A stretch of DNA of 64,000 bases from Chlorocebus sabaeus (lineage: Eukaryota; Chordata; Mammalia; Primates; Cercopithecidae): assembly GCF_047675955.1 (NCBI RefSeq), contig NC_132911.1:77765208-77829207 (forward strand), in the 5' to 3' direction. This document shows positions 10,696-21,569 of this stretch, in pieces. Position numbers and translations under genes: made by a program. The notes below the pieces were generated by a model. That model was not told where the DNA came from and searched no databases. It saw only the letters and a list, made by a program, of their open reading frames with translations. The stretch's first letter is position 1; each line of letters begins with the position of its first letter.

Positions 10696-11011
10696 CGATG
10701 ACGAAATGAAGTTTCTAGACTTTGTTAAGGAAATGCTAGAGAGTGGGCTTCACTATAGGCTTTACTGTACATACTATATGAATGTTTACCAACAAACGTA
10801 AAAGGAGAAATACTAGCTTTCCTTCATCATTTAAGTATCACTTAGCAAATATTTATATATTGTCCCATAGTGAAAAAAAAGTAGATATATGGTAGAGAAA
10901 GCATAGACATAAACCACTGCAGTCCAGATGGTGGGGCTGCCTTATCCACAACCCTGCTGCCTCCATCCCCACTCCCCAGATAGTTTACTTTCAAAACAAC
11001 CTCATCGATTT

Positions 11012-11018
11012 ACATATT

Positions 11019-11057
<39 letters not shown>

Positions 11058-11276
11058 TTTGATACAGTGTCTCACTTGTTGCCCAGGCTGGAGTGCAGTG
11101 GTACCATCATGGCTCACTGCAGCCTCAACCTCCTGGGCTCAAGCAATCCTCCCACCTCAGCCTCCTGAGTAGCTGGGCCTCCAGGCTACTGTAGTAGCTT
11201 TTGCCACCACACCCAGCCTCCTGCCTCGGCCTCCCAAAGTACTAGGATTATAGGCATGAGTCACCGTACCTGGCCT
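11012..11276 (-). repeat. Old Alu with (ATTT)n tail and internal deletion
   Basis: Antisense AluJ-like copy. The tail is (ATTT)n at 11016-11059. The middle is rearranged ('gggcctccaggctactgtagtag'), with the 'gctaatttttgta...ggtctcgaactcctgacc' segment missing. Confidence 0.9.
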
Positions 11277-11935
11277 GGTTAGAATTCTTTAGATAAATAA
11301 ACACACAAATTTAGATCTATTAGCTTCCACTTGGTCAATAATCCTGTAGTAGTAGGGAAAGATAAATGTTCTCTTCTCATCAAAGTTCCCCAACCCCTTT
11401 GCCATTGTGTTGGGAAACTTCTCCTCCATTTCCACATGGTCCTGATGGGGCTGTCATTCTCACCACTACAGAGACAGCCCTAAGACCCAGGCCTGGCCAA
11501 AGCCCCCATCTCCCCAGCCTCAGCGATGGCTGAGAGAGGCTACAGTCATAGGCTCCAAAGAAGACCAAGCAGTGTCTTCTCTGAGGTTGATAGACAAATG
11601 CTGGGAAAGAGATGTTTGTTTTCTGAGTTGCTAGGCTGAGAAGATAGAGCTATCAGGGACACTCTTGGCCACCATTTCTGGAGGCTGTGTCTATAGAATA
11701 CAGCGAAGCAGAGCTGGGAGTGGGAGCCAGAGCCTGGTGACCTTCTTTGAGCTCCTGCCTCCAGCTGTTCTGAAGCCAATCCCACCTCTAAACTCTCTGG
11801 TTTTATAAACCAGCAACTCTCTTTTAGTTTACATTAGTTTTATTTGCAACCCATAATAGGCCTAATACAAAGTGGGTCCCACTTGAAATGTAGAGAAACA
11901 GGTGGATGTTTAGGAACATTACAAATATGTGTATT
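11277..11935. other. Intergenic, nothing recognised
   Basis: Moderately GC-rich unique-looking sequence. Short ORFs on the minus strand (for example 11380-11568 and 11546-11785) show no recognisable domain or splice context. Confidence 0.5.
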
Positions 11936-12030
11936 CCTAGAACTCAGGAAGTGGAGGCTGCAGTGAGTGTGATCGTGCTACTGCGCTCAGGTGGCAGAGT
12001 GAGACTGTCTGATGTTTTTTTTTTTAAGTG
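11936..12030 (+). repeat. Small Alu right-monomer remnant
   Basis: 'ctcaggaagtggaggctgca', then 'gtgatcgtgctactgcgctc' and 'ggcagagtgagactgtct' followed by a T run is a decayed 3' part of an Alu right monomer. Confidence 0.7.
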
Positions 12031-12363
12031 TACTGTAACCTGAAATTTGTTTTTGAAAACTAGGAAGATTTTGCCACTGATCTCAAAACAGTTCTGTCAG
12101 TAAAATACCATCTTTATTCTAAATAGAAATCATATTTCCCCTTAATTTTTCATTAGTTGGTTAACTTACTTCCCCTCTTTCTGCAAGAGAATAAACTAAA
12201 ATGTATAAACTGTGTTGTTATTCCCTTGCTGTATTCTCCCCAAAAACTATTGACATTCCTTATGCTGAATTATAGCTGAAAATCACTTTTGTCTTCTGAC
12301 CTCCTTGATTTATGTTGGAAAGAGAAATATTACTTGTATCCTAAGAAACTTGGAAGTGAGTTA

Positions 12364-12480
12364 AACAGTTCTTCTCAAACCTGGGTCTGGATCAGAATCA
12401 GCTGGGGGAGTTTCATTCCCCTAAAGTATGAAATCTGGCCTCCTTCCAGATCTCACTGGAAAGAGATTGAGTTGAATTGA
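12364..12480 (+). mobile_element. MER5-like hAT fossil (tentative)
   Basis: 'cagttcttctcaaacctggg', 'atcagaatcagctggggga' and the following text resemble the start of MER5-type non-autonomous hAT elements. The other end is not recognisable, so it is partial or too diverged. The flanks 12031-12363 and 12481-13190 show nothing I can name. Confidence 0.5.
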
Positions 12481-13202
12481 TCCAACACTCAGCAATGCTC
12501 TATTTAACAAAGTCAGAATTTTTTGCCTGAAGAGACAGGGATGTAAAACAGTATCTCCTTGCTTTGAGCTCCTGAAAGGCTCTCTTCAGCTTTGTGAATA
12601 AAGCAAACACTTTGGCCATCTAAAAATTTGAACTAGAGGTATAATTTTAGGAACACCGAAATGAGAATAAATGGGAATTTGATATTTGAACTTAAGGTTC
12701 AGAACTTTTGTTGGTTTCATCATTAGACAAACATTTATAACAGGAAACATGCAAGCAACTGCGGATAAAAGCAGAAAGATATATTGCTTACTTCAAGCCC
12801 CAAATCAAGTAAATTTCCATGACTTAAGTCAAATTTCCAGAAGTATCGTTATTTTTGCTCCTGTTCAGTTATATGTATTGACACTCAATTCTTCTTATGT
12901 ACTACAGAAGGCAATGTTTTCCAAGAAATTCTTTTCTGTTCTAGAAACTACGTTCACAGCTAGGAATTATCACTAAAGGTCTTTAACATTACTTCTTAGG
13001 AAAAAAAAATACGTTCAAGCAAAATTAGAATGTATTCTAGTCTAAATCCATAAGAAATTGCCTTGAGTGGTCTGTTCTGGATGGTTGAACTGGAAATCAG
13101 GGTCAGTTGCGCCTACCAAGATGACTTTCTTTACGGCCTGCTTCTGGACACAGGAATCCAAGTACTAAGACAGTAGCAATAATTTAGAATTCAATGGAAC
13201 TC

Positions 13203-13363
13203 TTTTTTTTTTTTTTGAGACAGAGTCTCGCACTGTTGCCCAGGCTGGAGTGCAGTGGCACAATCTCGGCTCACTGCAACCTCTGCCTCCCAGGTTCAAG
13301 CAATTCTCCTGCCTCAGCTTCTCAAGTAGCTGGGATTACAAGCGTGTACCACCACGCCCGGCT

Positions 13364-13398
<35 letters not shown>

Positions 13399-13525
13399 TA
13401 TATTTAGTAGAGATGAGGTTTCACTATACTGGCCAGGCTGGTCTCGAACTCGTGACCTCAAAAGATCCACCTGGCTCAGCCTCCCAAAGTGCTGGGATTA
13501 CACGCATGAGCCACCACACGCAGCC
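13203..13525 (-). repeat. Alu SINE with expanded central A tract
   Basis: Antisense Alu with near-identical duplications 'caatggaactctt' (13192) and 'caacgggactctt' (13526). The A-rich linker between the monomers is expanded to an uninterrupted run of 32 T (13366-13397), making the element longer than usual. Confidence 0.95.
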
Positions 13526-13998
13526 TCAACGGGACTCTTGCGGTGTTTCCTGTCAAGAATGGAACCCCTTGGATGGGGGCCATTGTTCCAGGGCCCATAT
13601 AGTCTTCCTCCTAGAAATGACGCCCCATAAATAGGCCTGTGAGTCAAGTGCAAATACAGCATCTCGGAAGATGGCACCCATCTTTGGAGAGTGTCGCTTC
13701 CAAACCGACAAGTCAGCTGTTCCTCCAGTAAGCAGTGCTGATGTTCTTTCAGGCTGATTACTTTGGGTGGTGCTGTGTGATAGGCCACGTGACCTCTGGA
13801 GTTGTGCTGTGAAGTAGGTCTCCTGGTCAGATGCTCTGTTGTGTGGGATCCATGCCTGTGAATCAGGCACCGCATAAGACCCCAGACAGTGATGCTGGCT
13901 GATAGGCTTTGCAGGCAGAAATGGTAAACCAACACCCAGAGAGCGTTATTCTAGTGAGAATGACAGAGCGTGTCATTCCCGTGAGAATGAATTGCATG
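13526..13998. other. Intergenic, nothing recognised
   Basis: Open reading frames on the minus strand here (up to 145 codons) overlap in several frames. They lack splice or family support, and I regard them as chance. Confidence 0.5.
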
Positions 13999-14783
13999 CC
14001 ATTTGTACTAGTTTGCTAGGGTTGTTTGTACTAGTTTGTGTAATAAAGTACCACAAACTGGATGGCTTAAACAACAGACATTTATTTTCTCACAGCTCTG
14101 GAAGCTAGAAGTCCAAGATCAAGGTGCGGGCAGGGTTGGTTTCCTGTGAAGACTGAGAGGGTAGGGTCTGTCCCAAGCCTCTCTTTGGTTTATAGATGAC
14201 TATCTTCACATTCTTCCTGTATCTTCACATCTTCCCTTTGTGTGTGTCTCTGTATCCAAATTTCCCTGTTTGTAAGAACACCAGGCTGGGTATGGTAGCT
14301 AATGCCTGTAGTCCCAGCACTTTGAGAGCCTGAGATGGGTGGATCACTTGAGCCCAGGAGTTCAAGACCAGCCTGGGTGACGTGGCAAAACCCCATCTCT
14401 ACAAAAAAAATTAACCAGGCATGGTGATGCGCACCTGTAGTCTCAGTTATCAGTGAGGCTGAGGTGGGAGGATTGCTGGAGCCCGGGAGTTGAAGGCTGC
14501 ACTGAGCCTAGATTGTGCCACTGTACTCCAGCATGGGTGACAGAGCAAGACCCTGTCCCCCCACCCAAAAAAGAAAGAATACCAGTCCCATTGCATTAAG
14601 CCTGTTCTAATGACGTCATAATAACTTGACTAACTCTGTAAAGACTTTGTCTCCAAATAAGATCACATTCTGAGGTACTAGGTACACACGAAATTGAAGG
14701 GCATAGCCAGGGACCACACGGACTAATGGAGAAGGCATCTCACTTCAAATCTGAAGGGCACACAGTTCAACCCACAACACCCT
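13999..14783 (+). repeat. Dispersed repeat (LTR-like), interrupted by Alu
   Basis: 'ctagtttgctagggttg', 'taaagtaccacaaactggat', 'acatttattttctcacagct', 'aagtccaagatcaagg' and 'cagttcaacccacaac' define a common primate repeat. A second diverged copy lies at 18722-19165. An Alu (14284-14573) splits it. The first 40 bases contain a short internal duplication of 'tttgtactagtttg'. Family not named. Confidence 0.7.
14284..14573 (+). repeat. Old Alu SINE
   Basis: AluJ-like copy from 'ggctgggtatggtagc' to 'gaccctgtcccccc', nested in a dispersed repeat, with flanking 'aagaacacca' (14274) and 'aagaatacca' (14575). Confidence 0.93.
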
Positions 14784-14839
14784 TCTAGGACAAAAGGATC
14801 CCAATGTAGATAATGTGACATCAGCTGGAATGTTGGGTG

Positions 14840-14912
14840 CTGAGTTCATATATATATACACATATATATATGAATTTATATATAATTATCTATATATTAT
14901 ATACATAAAATA
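14840..14912. repeat. (TA)n-rich microsatellite
   Basis: Interrupted TATA/TACA alternation of about 70 bp with near self-complementarity. Confidence 0.8.
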
Positions 14913-16335
14913 CTTGTTAGAAATATTCTAGAGCTTTGTTCTGCAATGTAGTCTGGTTATGTGGAAAGAGTAATCCTCTTGAGACTTGCTTTTTACGTTT
15001 TTTTAGAGAATTCATTAAGGATTAATTTTTCCTCAATAATAGGCAATGCTTTCTGAATATTCCACCTTATGCCCCTTGAACTGCACGGTTTTGCACTCTG
15101 GCTGGAGGGAACACAAGCTCTTCCCAGCTTTGTGTGATCTCTGCCTATCGCTCATTTTGGGTGTTTCCTTCCCCAGCTTCACAGCTCCCGCACATGCTGA
15201 AGCCGCACTGGCTGCCCTCTGAGATCCCTGGGGCCCTCTCTCTACAAAGCCCTCTCCTCTTTAGTACTCCGACCTGAAGACTCCAGTCACCCTGGGCCTC
15301 CCTGGACTTCCGGCTTTGTCTCCCCAGGTCAGGAGGATGGCTGGGCTATGCCTGCTTCCCTGTGCTCCAGCAGTCGGGAGCATTGTCCAGGCAGGGAGCT
15401 GGGGCAGGTGTAGGGCTCACTCCATCTGTTTTCCTTCTTTCAGTGACTGATGCCCTTTTTTGCTTGCTAGCCAATGTTTTGAAAACCATTGTTTCATGTA
15501 TTTCATCTGAGTTGTTAGTTCTTTCAGGCTTTTTAGTTCTTTAAATCCAGTCCCTGTTGCTTCATCTCAGCTCAATATAGAAGTTTGTAATTAAAAACAT
15601 GCCATCTGGAATGGAGTCCTCACTGTCTGACAGACAGTGAGTGATTAGGTCTCAATGTCCCATTTAGTACCTTCTTCTTGCACCACACCCAGTGCCAACT
15701 GTGTTGATTTGGGTCCTCCAGGAAGCAGACACTGGAGTTAGGAGGGCAAGAGGTTTGTTAGGGGAGTAAGTTTGTGAAAGACAGAGGAAGAGGATTGGGC
15801 TGAGAAAACCAAACAGTGATGCAGATCTGAAATCTGGGAAGCTAAAGAAGAGGCAAATTTGTGCAGACAGAGCTTTGGACTGGGAGGCAGTTCTGACAAG
15901 TTCTCGCCAGCCAATGTGGAGGTTTAGAGCAAGGATTACGTGTTAGAGAAGTGCCATCCTGAGCAGAAATGGCCAGGCCCCCACCATGCTCAGTCATTGG
16001 CTGAGGGCTGTGTGGAAGAAGTGTGGCCATGGCTCTGAAACTGAGGCAGATCCCACAGCTGCTGCCACACTGCCTGCAGCTTTCCAGCAAGTTCTTTCAT
16101 GGAGGCAGGGCACGGCAGGTCCCCACAGCTGATGCAACCGCCTCATACTCACTCAAGACACTTTTTTCTTAGACTAGAATGTGTATATTTCAACAGACCA
16201 GAAAATGGAAAACAATACGTGTGGAATTCACTAATTCAAATAGAAACCAAAGGAATGACTATTTGGAACCTGCTTGAACTCATCAAAAACAAGTCATACC
16301 AGAACAACCAGTATCTCCTTTCTTTGATAAACTTA
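14913..16335. other. Intergenic, nothing firmly recognised
   Basis: Contains a locally GC-richer segment (about 15060-15540) and a G/A-rich segment (15700-16090). Both may be decayed repeats, but I cannot assign them. No ORF longer than 100 codons. Confidence 0.45.
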
Positions 16336-16337
16336 TA

Positions 16338-16682
16338 TAGCAGTTCCCTCTTATCCACGGGGGATACGTTCCAAAATGCTCAGTGAATTGCCAAAACTGC
16401 CAATAGTACCAAATCCTTTATATACGATGCTTTTTCCTACATAGACATACCTATAGTAAAGTTTAACTTCTAAATTAGGCACAGTAAGAGATGAACAATC
16501 ATCACTAATAATAAAATAGGCCAATTACAACTATATACTGTAATAAAAGTTATGTGAATGTGGTCTCTCTCTCGCTCAAAATATTTTATTGTATTGTATT
16601 CACCTATTTTTGGACCTATTTTTGACTGTGGACAACTGAAAATACGGGAATCAAAACCATGAATAAGGGGGGCTACCTTATA
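16338..16682 (+). mobile_element. Tigger/mariner-like DNA transposon fossil
   Basis: The left end 'cagttccctcttatccacgg' pairs imperfectly with the inverted right end, whose reverse complement reads 'ggtagccccccttattcatgg'. About 340 bp long, with no transposase ORF and flanking TA-containing sequence. The ends resemble Tigger/pogo-family MITEs. Confidence 0.65.
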
Positions 16683-16815
16683 GAAAGATAACCCGAGTGA
16701 TAGTAGCATGATGTTTGATAGTTACAATGCTTAAATAATATGCTGAGCTGAAGACGCTAAATGAGATAATAAATGGTATGCTTATGTCTTTACTTTGCTT
16801 TTAAACACTGAAAAG

Positions 16816-17043
16816 GCAAGGCAGGTGGATCACCTAAGGTCAGGAGTTCGAGGCCTGCCAACATGGCAAAACCCTGTCTCTACTAAAAATACAAAAATTA
16901 ACCAGACGTGGTGCACGCCTGTAATCCCAGCTACTTGGGAGGCTGAGGCAGGAGAATCAGTTGAACCCAGGAGGCGGAGGTTGCAGTGAGCCGAGATCAC
17001 GTCACTGCACTCCAGCCTGGGTGACAGAGCAAGACCCTGTCTC
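16816..17043 (+). repeat. 5'-truncated, tail-less Alu
   Basis: Starts inside the left monomer ('gcaaggcaggtggatcacc') and ends at 'gaccctgtctc' with no A tail, fused directly to the next Alu at 17044. The 5' flank 'acactgaaaag' (16805-16815) matches the 3' flank of the second Alu. Confidence 0.92.
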
Positions 17044-17363
17044 GGCCGGGTGCAGTGGCTCACGCCTGTAATCCCAGCACTTTGGGAGGGCAGGGAGGGT
17101 GAGGCAGGTGGAACACCTGAGGTTGGGAGTTCAAGACCAGCCTGATCAACATGGAGAAACTCCATCTCTACTAAAAATACAAAACTATTCGGGCGTGGTG
17201 GCACATGCCTGTAGTCCCAGCTACTCGGGAGGCTGAGGCAGGAGAATTGCTTGAACCCGGGAGACAGAATTTGCAGTGAGCCGAGATCGCGCCATGGCAC
17301 TCCAGCCTGGACAACAGATTGAGACTCTGTCTCAAAACAAAACAAAACAAAACAAAAAACCAC
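17044..17363 (+). repeat. Full-length Alu fused to upstream Alu
   Basis: Complete Alu from 'ggccgggtgcagtggctc' to an (AAAAC)n tail. It is followed by 'acactgaaaag' (17364-17374), identical to the sequence before the upstream truncated Alu, so the pair shares one target duplication. Confidence 0.94.
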
Positions 17364-17570
17364 ACACTGAAAAGATGTAGAACAAATGCTTAGATGTGAT
17401 ATTAATCAAGAGGGAGCAAGAGGGAGAGCTAATATTTTGCATGATAGAATAAGAAAACTAAACACTATTGGATACAGGGTCAGAAAAAAAAAAAAAAAGA
17501 AAGAAAGAAAACAAAACCAACAAACAAAAAGTCTCAATAAAAGGGTAAAAGCAAATGAGATGAAATCTTT

Positions 17571-17740
17571 TTATTGTAGACAAGATCTCGCTATGTTGCC
17601 AGGCAGGAGTGCAGTGGCTATTCACAGGCTCCATCATAGCACACAGTGGCCTCAAACTCCTGGCCTCAAGCTATCCCATGGCTTTAACGTCCTGAGTAGC
17701 TGGAACTACAGGCATGGACCTCCATGCCTGGTGTGAGATG
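17571..17740 (-). repeat. Fossil Alu monomer (FAM/FRAM-like), 7SL-derived
   Basis: The reverse complement contains 'gcctgtgaatagccactgca' and 'aacatagcgaga', which are 3'-domain phrases of 7SL RNA lost from ordinary Alus. It also has the 7SL 5' part 'ctgtagttccagctactcag'. The 7SL S-domain is absent. This is an old monomeric SINE and not a 7SL gene. Confidence 0.7.
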
Positions 17741-17884
17741 ACATCTTATAGGAATAATTAACATACTTTACTTGGGACCAAAACAAAAACAAACAAAAAC
17801 AAAACTATGTACACAGATATAACAAACACAAAAGACGTGACTTTTACCAATCAAAATCTTGTGTGATGTGGCTGCCAAAAAATG

Positions 17885-17952
17885 TGAATTCAAGCCTGGG
17901 CAACACAGTGGGATCCTTGCCTCTACAAATAAATTAAAATATTAGCCAGGCA
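17885..17952 (+). repeat. Alu left-arm remnant
   Basis: 'caagcctgggcaacacagtg' to 'attagccaggca' is a piece of an old Alu, cut by the complete Alu that starts at 17953. Confidence 0.75.
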
Positions 17953-18280
17953 GGCTGGGCACAGTGGCTTACGCCTGTAATCCCAGCGCTTTGGGAAGCC
18001 GAGGTAGGTGGATCACCTGAGGTCAGGAGTTGGAGATCAGCCTGGCCAACATGGCAAAATCTCATCTGTACTAAAAGTACAAAACTCAGCTGGGCATGGT
18101 GGTGGGCGCCTATAATCCCAGCTACTCGGGAGGCTGAGGCAGGAGAATTGCTTGAACCCGGGAGGCGGAGGATGCAGTGAGCCGAGATGGCATCACTGCA
18201 CTCCAGCCTGGGTGACAAGAGTAAAACTCTATCTCAAAAAAAATAAAAAATAAAAAATAAAGAAAGAAAAGAAAAAAAAT
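17953..18280 (+). repeat. Full-length Alu SINE
   Basis: From 'ggctgggcacagtggctt' to 'aaaactctatctc', then an (AAAAT)n/(GAAA)n-type tail to about 18280. Positions 18281-18721 hold nothing I recognise. Confidence 0.95.
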
Positions 18281-18721
18281 GTTTTTCAAGCTTGTTTTCA
18301 ACAGCAAACACTTTCTCCTAATGCAAACATCTATAGAATATCAATATGAAATACAGTCACATGTGCCCCTGAGGTAACTGCAAGAAACTCCTAGAGCTCT
18401 GAGAAACAGCTTGAAAATCCTTGCCCTAAACCACAGAGCAAGTTCTATTCTCTTTTGTATCTTAGACTATTTGAAGTGGTAAGATCAGTTCTGGTTACTA
18501 CACTTTAAAGCATCTTTGAAAATCTTGACCCTACAAAAGAATAATGCAAGGATTTGAAAATGTATCTCATTAAAAACCAGTAAAGGAGATGTTTTCCTCA
18601 CTGTGTCATGAAATATGTTCTTGAAATATGTTCTCAAAACACCTGCAAATATCTGGAAAAGAAACCAGGACTTATTCCGTGTCTCCAGAAGACAGAACTA
18701 GAAAAAAGAGATAGTGCGTGT

Positions 18722-19165
18722 GTGTTTGTTAGGGCTGCTGTAACAAAGTAATTGAAACTGGATGGCTTAAAAGAAACCAGACATTTATTGTTTCACATTT
18801 CTGGAGGCTGGAAATCCATGATCAAGGTATCAGCAGAATCACGCTCTCTCCCACAGCTCCAGGGAAGAACCTTTCCCTGCTTCCTCCAGCCTCTGATGTT
18901 CCCAGCAATCCCTGGCATTCACTGGCTTGTTGATACATGACTCCATGACTACATGGTCTTCTCCACTGTGTGTGTGAGTCTCTTCTCCAATTCTTAGGAC
19001 ACCAATTCTATTGGATTAAGGCCACACTCTACTTCGGTATGACCTCACCTCAACTAATGACATCTGCAATGACTCTATTTCCAAATAGGGTCACAATTTG
19101 AGGTACTGGGAGTTAAGACTTCAACACATCTTATTGGAGGACACAATTCAATCTGTAATAGATAG
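18722..19165 (+). repeat. Dispersed repeat (LTR-like), second copy
   Basis: 'gtttgttagggctgctgtaa', 'aactggatggcttaaaag', 'ccagacatttattgtttcac', 'tctggaggctgg', 'aggacaccaattctattgga' and 'ggacacaattcaatctgtaa' match the repeat at 13999-14783 in the same order. This copy is uninterrupted. Ends look TG...CA-like, but the family is not named. Confidence 0.75.
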
Positions 19166-19196
19166 TATGAAGGCAGATTTCAGTTCTGAAAAAAAA

Positions 19197-19275
19197 ATTA
19201 ATTTTTTTGAGACAGGATGTCACTCTTTCTCCAGGTTGGAGTGCAGTGGCACAATGCAACCTCCGTCTCCCAAGT
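19197..19275 (-). repeat. Short Alu 3' fragment
   Basis: 'ttttttgagacaggatgtc', 'ccaggttggagtgcagtggc' and 'gcaacctccgtctccca' form about 80 bp of antisense Alu 3' end with an internal gap. Confidence 0.85.
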
Positions 19276-19589
19276 CTCTTTTTGGTTTCAAAAAAAAAGT
19301 ATTAAATTATTTTCCAGCGATTAGTTAATGGGCAATTAACCCACAAACTGAGTAAAATCATCACACTGAATATTTCAATATCATTGCTGCCTAAAAACTT
19401 CAGCTCCCGTCTCCACTTACTAATTGACTGTATAAGCTACCATACTCAGTACAATGGGGGAATGTAAACACACCTCCTTTTCTCCCAAACCTGCTTCTTC
19501 ACTTTGTTCTTTGGTGAAAACTATCACCCTCAACTCATTTGTCCAAGCCCAAAACATAGTGGTTATCTCAAGTATAAATGTATTGACTT

Positions 19590-19870
19590 TGAGCATGGAT
19601 TTTGGAATTTGTCAGACTCAGGTTTGGGTGTTTGTTTGTTTGTTTGTTTGTTTTGATTTTTAAACAGTGTCTCGCTCTGTCAGCCAGGCTGGAGTGCAGT
19701 GATCTTCCCATCCCAGCCTCCCAAGTAGTTGGGACCACAGGTGCACACCATCATGCCTAGCTAATTTTTATATTTTTGCGACATGGAGTTTCACCATGTT
19801 GCCCAGGCTAGACTCAGGTTTTAAATTCTAGCTCCATCACATTTACAGTGTGTGAATTTGGGCAATTTGA
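19590..19870 (+). repeat. MIR SINE split by an Alu
   Basis: 'gagcatggattttggaattt', then 'gactcaggtt' and, after the Alu, 'ttctagctccatcac' and 'gtgtgaatttgggcaattt' follow the MIR core order. The Alu at 19626-19809 interrupts it. Confidence 0.65.
19626..19809 (-). repeat. 5'-truncated Alu with internal deletion
   Basis: Antisense Alu with a (GTTT)n tail, lacking its 5' end. Exact 12-bp duplications 'agactcaggttt' at 19614-19625 and 19810-19821 prove a retrotransposition insert. Confidence 0.95.
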
Positions 19871-19949
19871 TTATGGCTGAATTTGTCCACTTTCTCACAC
19901 CCTATTTCAAGCCATCACCATCCTGTCTTTATTACTAAAAGCCTCCTAA

Positions 19950-20240
19950 TTTTTTTTTAAGACAGACTCTTGCTCTGTTGCCAGGCTGGAGTGCAGTGAC
20001 ATGATCTCGGCTCACTGCAACCTCCCCCTCCTGGGTTCAAGTGATTCTTCTGCCTTAGCCTCCTGAGTAGCTGGAACTACAGGCATGTGCCACTAGGCCA
20101 GGCTAATTTTTTTTGTATTTTTAGTAGAGACGGTGTTTCACCATGTTGGCCAGGATGGTCTCGATCTCTTGACCTTGTGATCTGCCTGCCTTGGCCTCCC
20201 AAAGTGCTGGGATTACAGGCATGAGCCACCGTGCCTAGCC
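19950..20240 (-). repeat. Alu SINE
   Basis: Antisense Alu from poly-T to 'gagccaccgtgcctagcc'. Confidence 0.95.
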
Positions 20241-20244
20241 ATTT

Positions 20245-21560
20245 TTTTAAAAAATTGAGGTATAATGTACAATAATCTACAAATAAAGTGTATAATTTGA
20301 TGAATTTGACATATACATCTGTGAAACCAAGATAATCAAGATAATGAACATATGTATCATTCCCAAAAGTTTGTTTCTTCCCCTTTGTAATCTCCCCTTC
20401 CCGCCGTCCCATTTCCCTATACGAACATTTATCGAATTCTGTCACTGTAACTAAGGATGCGTTTTCTAGAATTTTATGTAAATAAAGCCATACAGGATGT
20501 ATGCTTTTTGGCCTGGCTATATTCACTCAGCATAACCAAGATTTATCAGGATTCATCAACTTCATTACATGTATCAATAGTTTGTTCCTATTTTATTGCT
20601 GAATTATTCCCTTGTATGGAGAGTTGCTTATCTGTTCACCTATTGATGGGCATTTGGAATGTTTCTAGTTTGGGCAGATTACATAAAACATAAAATGTTT
20701 TCTGTTTCATATAAACATTGGTATACGAGGCCCTTTGTGGACATATGCTTTCTTTTCTCTTGGGCAAATAGCTAGGTGTGAAATGGCTGATTTGTATAGT
20801 AGGTATGTGCATAACTTTTAAAGAAACTGCCAAATTATTTTCCAAAGTGGTTATACAATTCTAAATTCCCACCTGCAGTATAGGAGAGTTTCCATTGCTC
20901 CACATCCTTGCCAAAACTTGGTATGGTCAATGCAGTTGGTGTGCAGTGGGATCTCATCGTTTTTATCATTGTTTTTATTTGTATTTTGCTAAGGACTAAG
21001 GGTGTTGAGCAGTGCTCCACGTGTTTGCCATTCCTATATTCTCTTTGGTTACATATCAGTTCGTGTAAAAAACCGAAATTGTCCATTACTTCATTGGGTT
21101 TTGTTATTGAATTTTAAGTTCTTAAAAAATTATAAATAGATCCTTTATCAGATATATCAACATAATTTGCAAAGATATTGTCTTGTTTTTATAGTTTGTC
21201 TTTTGAAGAACCCGTTTTACATTTTGATGAGTCCAACTCATTCTTTTAGAGTTTGTGTCATAGTTAAGAAATCTTTGTCAAATCCAAGACCTCAGATTTT
21301 CTCCTTTTTGAAGTTTTATTGTTTTTGCTCTCAATTTAGGTCTATGATTCATTTTGGGCTAATTCTGTATATAGTGTTAGGTAAGATTTTTGTTTTTTGC
21401 ATATGGCTGTCCAAATGTTCTAATGCCTTTCACTGGATGGACTGTTGTTTCACCCAGAAGTGCCTTGGCATCTTTTTTTGAAAATCAGTTGGCCGTATTT
21501 CTGGACTCTCTATTCTGTTCCATTATGTCTGGGTCTTTATTCCAATAGTTCATATTATAA
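20245..21560 (+). mobile_element. Old L1-like LINE fragment
   Basis: 'attgaggtataatgtacaat', 'caagataatgaacatatg', 'ttcccttgtatgga', 'ctattgatgggcatttggaa', 'aaactgccaaattattttcc' and 'tttatcagatatat' are familiar phrases of old L1 non-coding 3' regions, as printed on the plus strand. No ORF survives. The exact subfamily and element orientation need a library comparison. Confidence 0.6.
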
Positions 21561-21569
21561 TCAATTCAA

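Noticed and set aside
10208..10801. 197-codon plus-strand ORF rich in Lys, Glu, Gly and Arg
   Set aside because: It is a translation of the Alu end and the GGAA/GAAA microsatellite. A purine-only tract cannot contain TAA, TAG or TGA in some frames long enough to matter, so the ORF is automatic.
13498..13935. 145- and 105-codon overlapping minus-strand ORFs
   Set aside because: Two frames are open over the same bases, part of it Alu, with no splice sites, domain or family resemblance. Chance in a GC-richer patch.
16830..17363. 177-codon minus-strand ORF
   Set aside because: It consists wholly of antisense Alu translation across the fused Alu pair, with the usual Alu-derived peptide phrases and no independent support.
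17571..17740. 7SL RNA gene
   Set aside because: Only the Alu-domain ends are present, the S-domain is missing and there are many substitutions. A fossil monomer fits better.
20077..20526. 149-codon minus-strand ORF
   Set aside because: It begins in an old L1-like region and ends in an Alu. A composite of repeats, not a gene.
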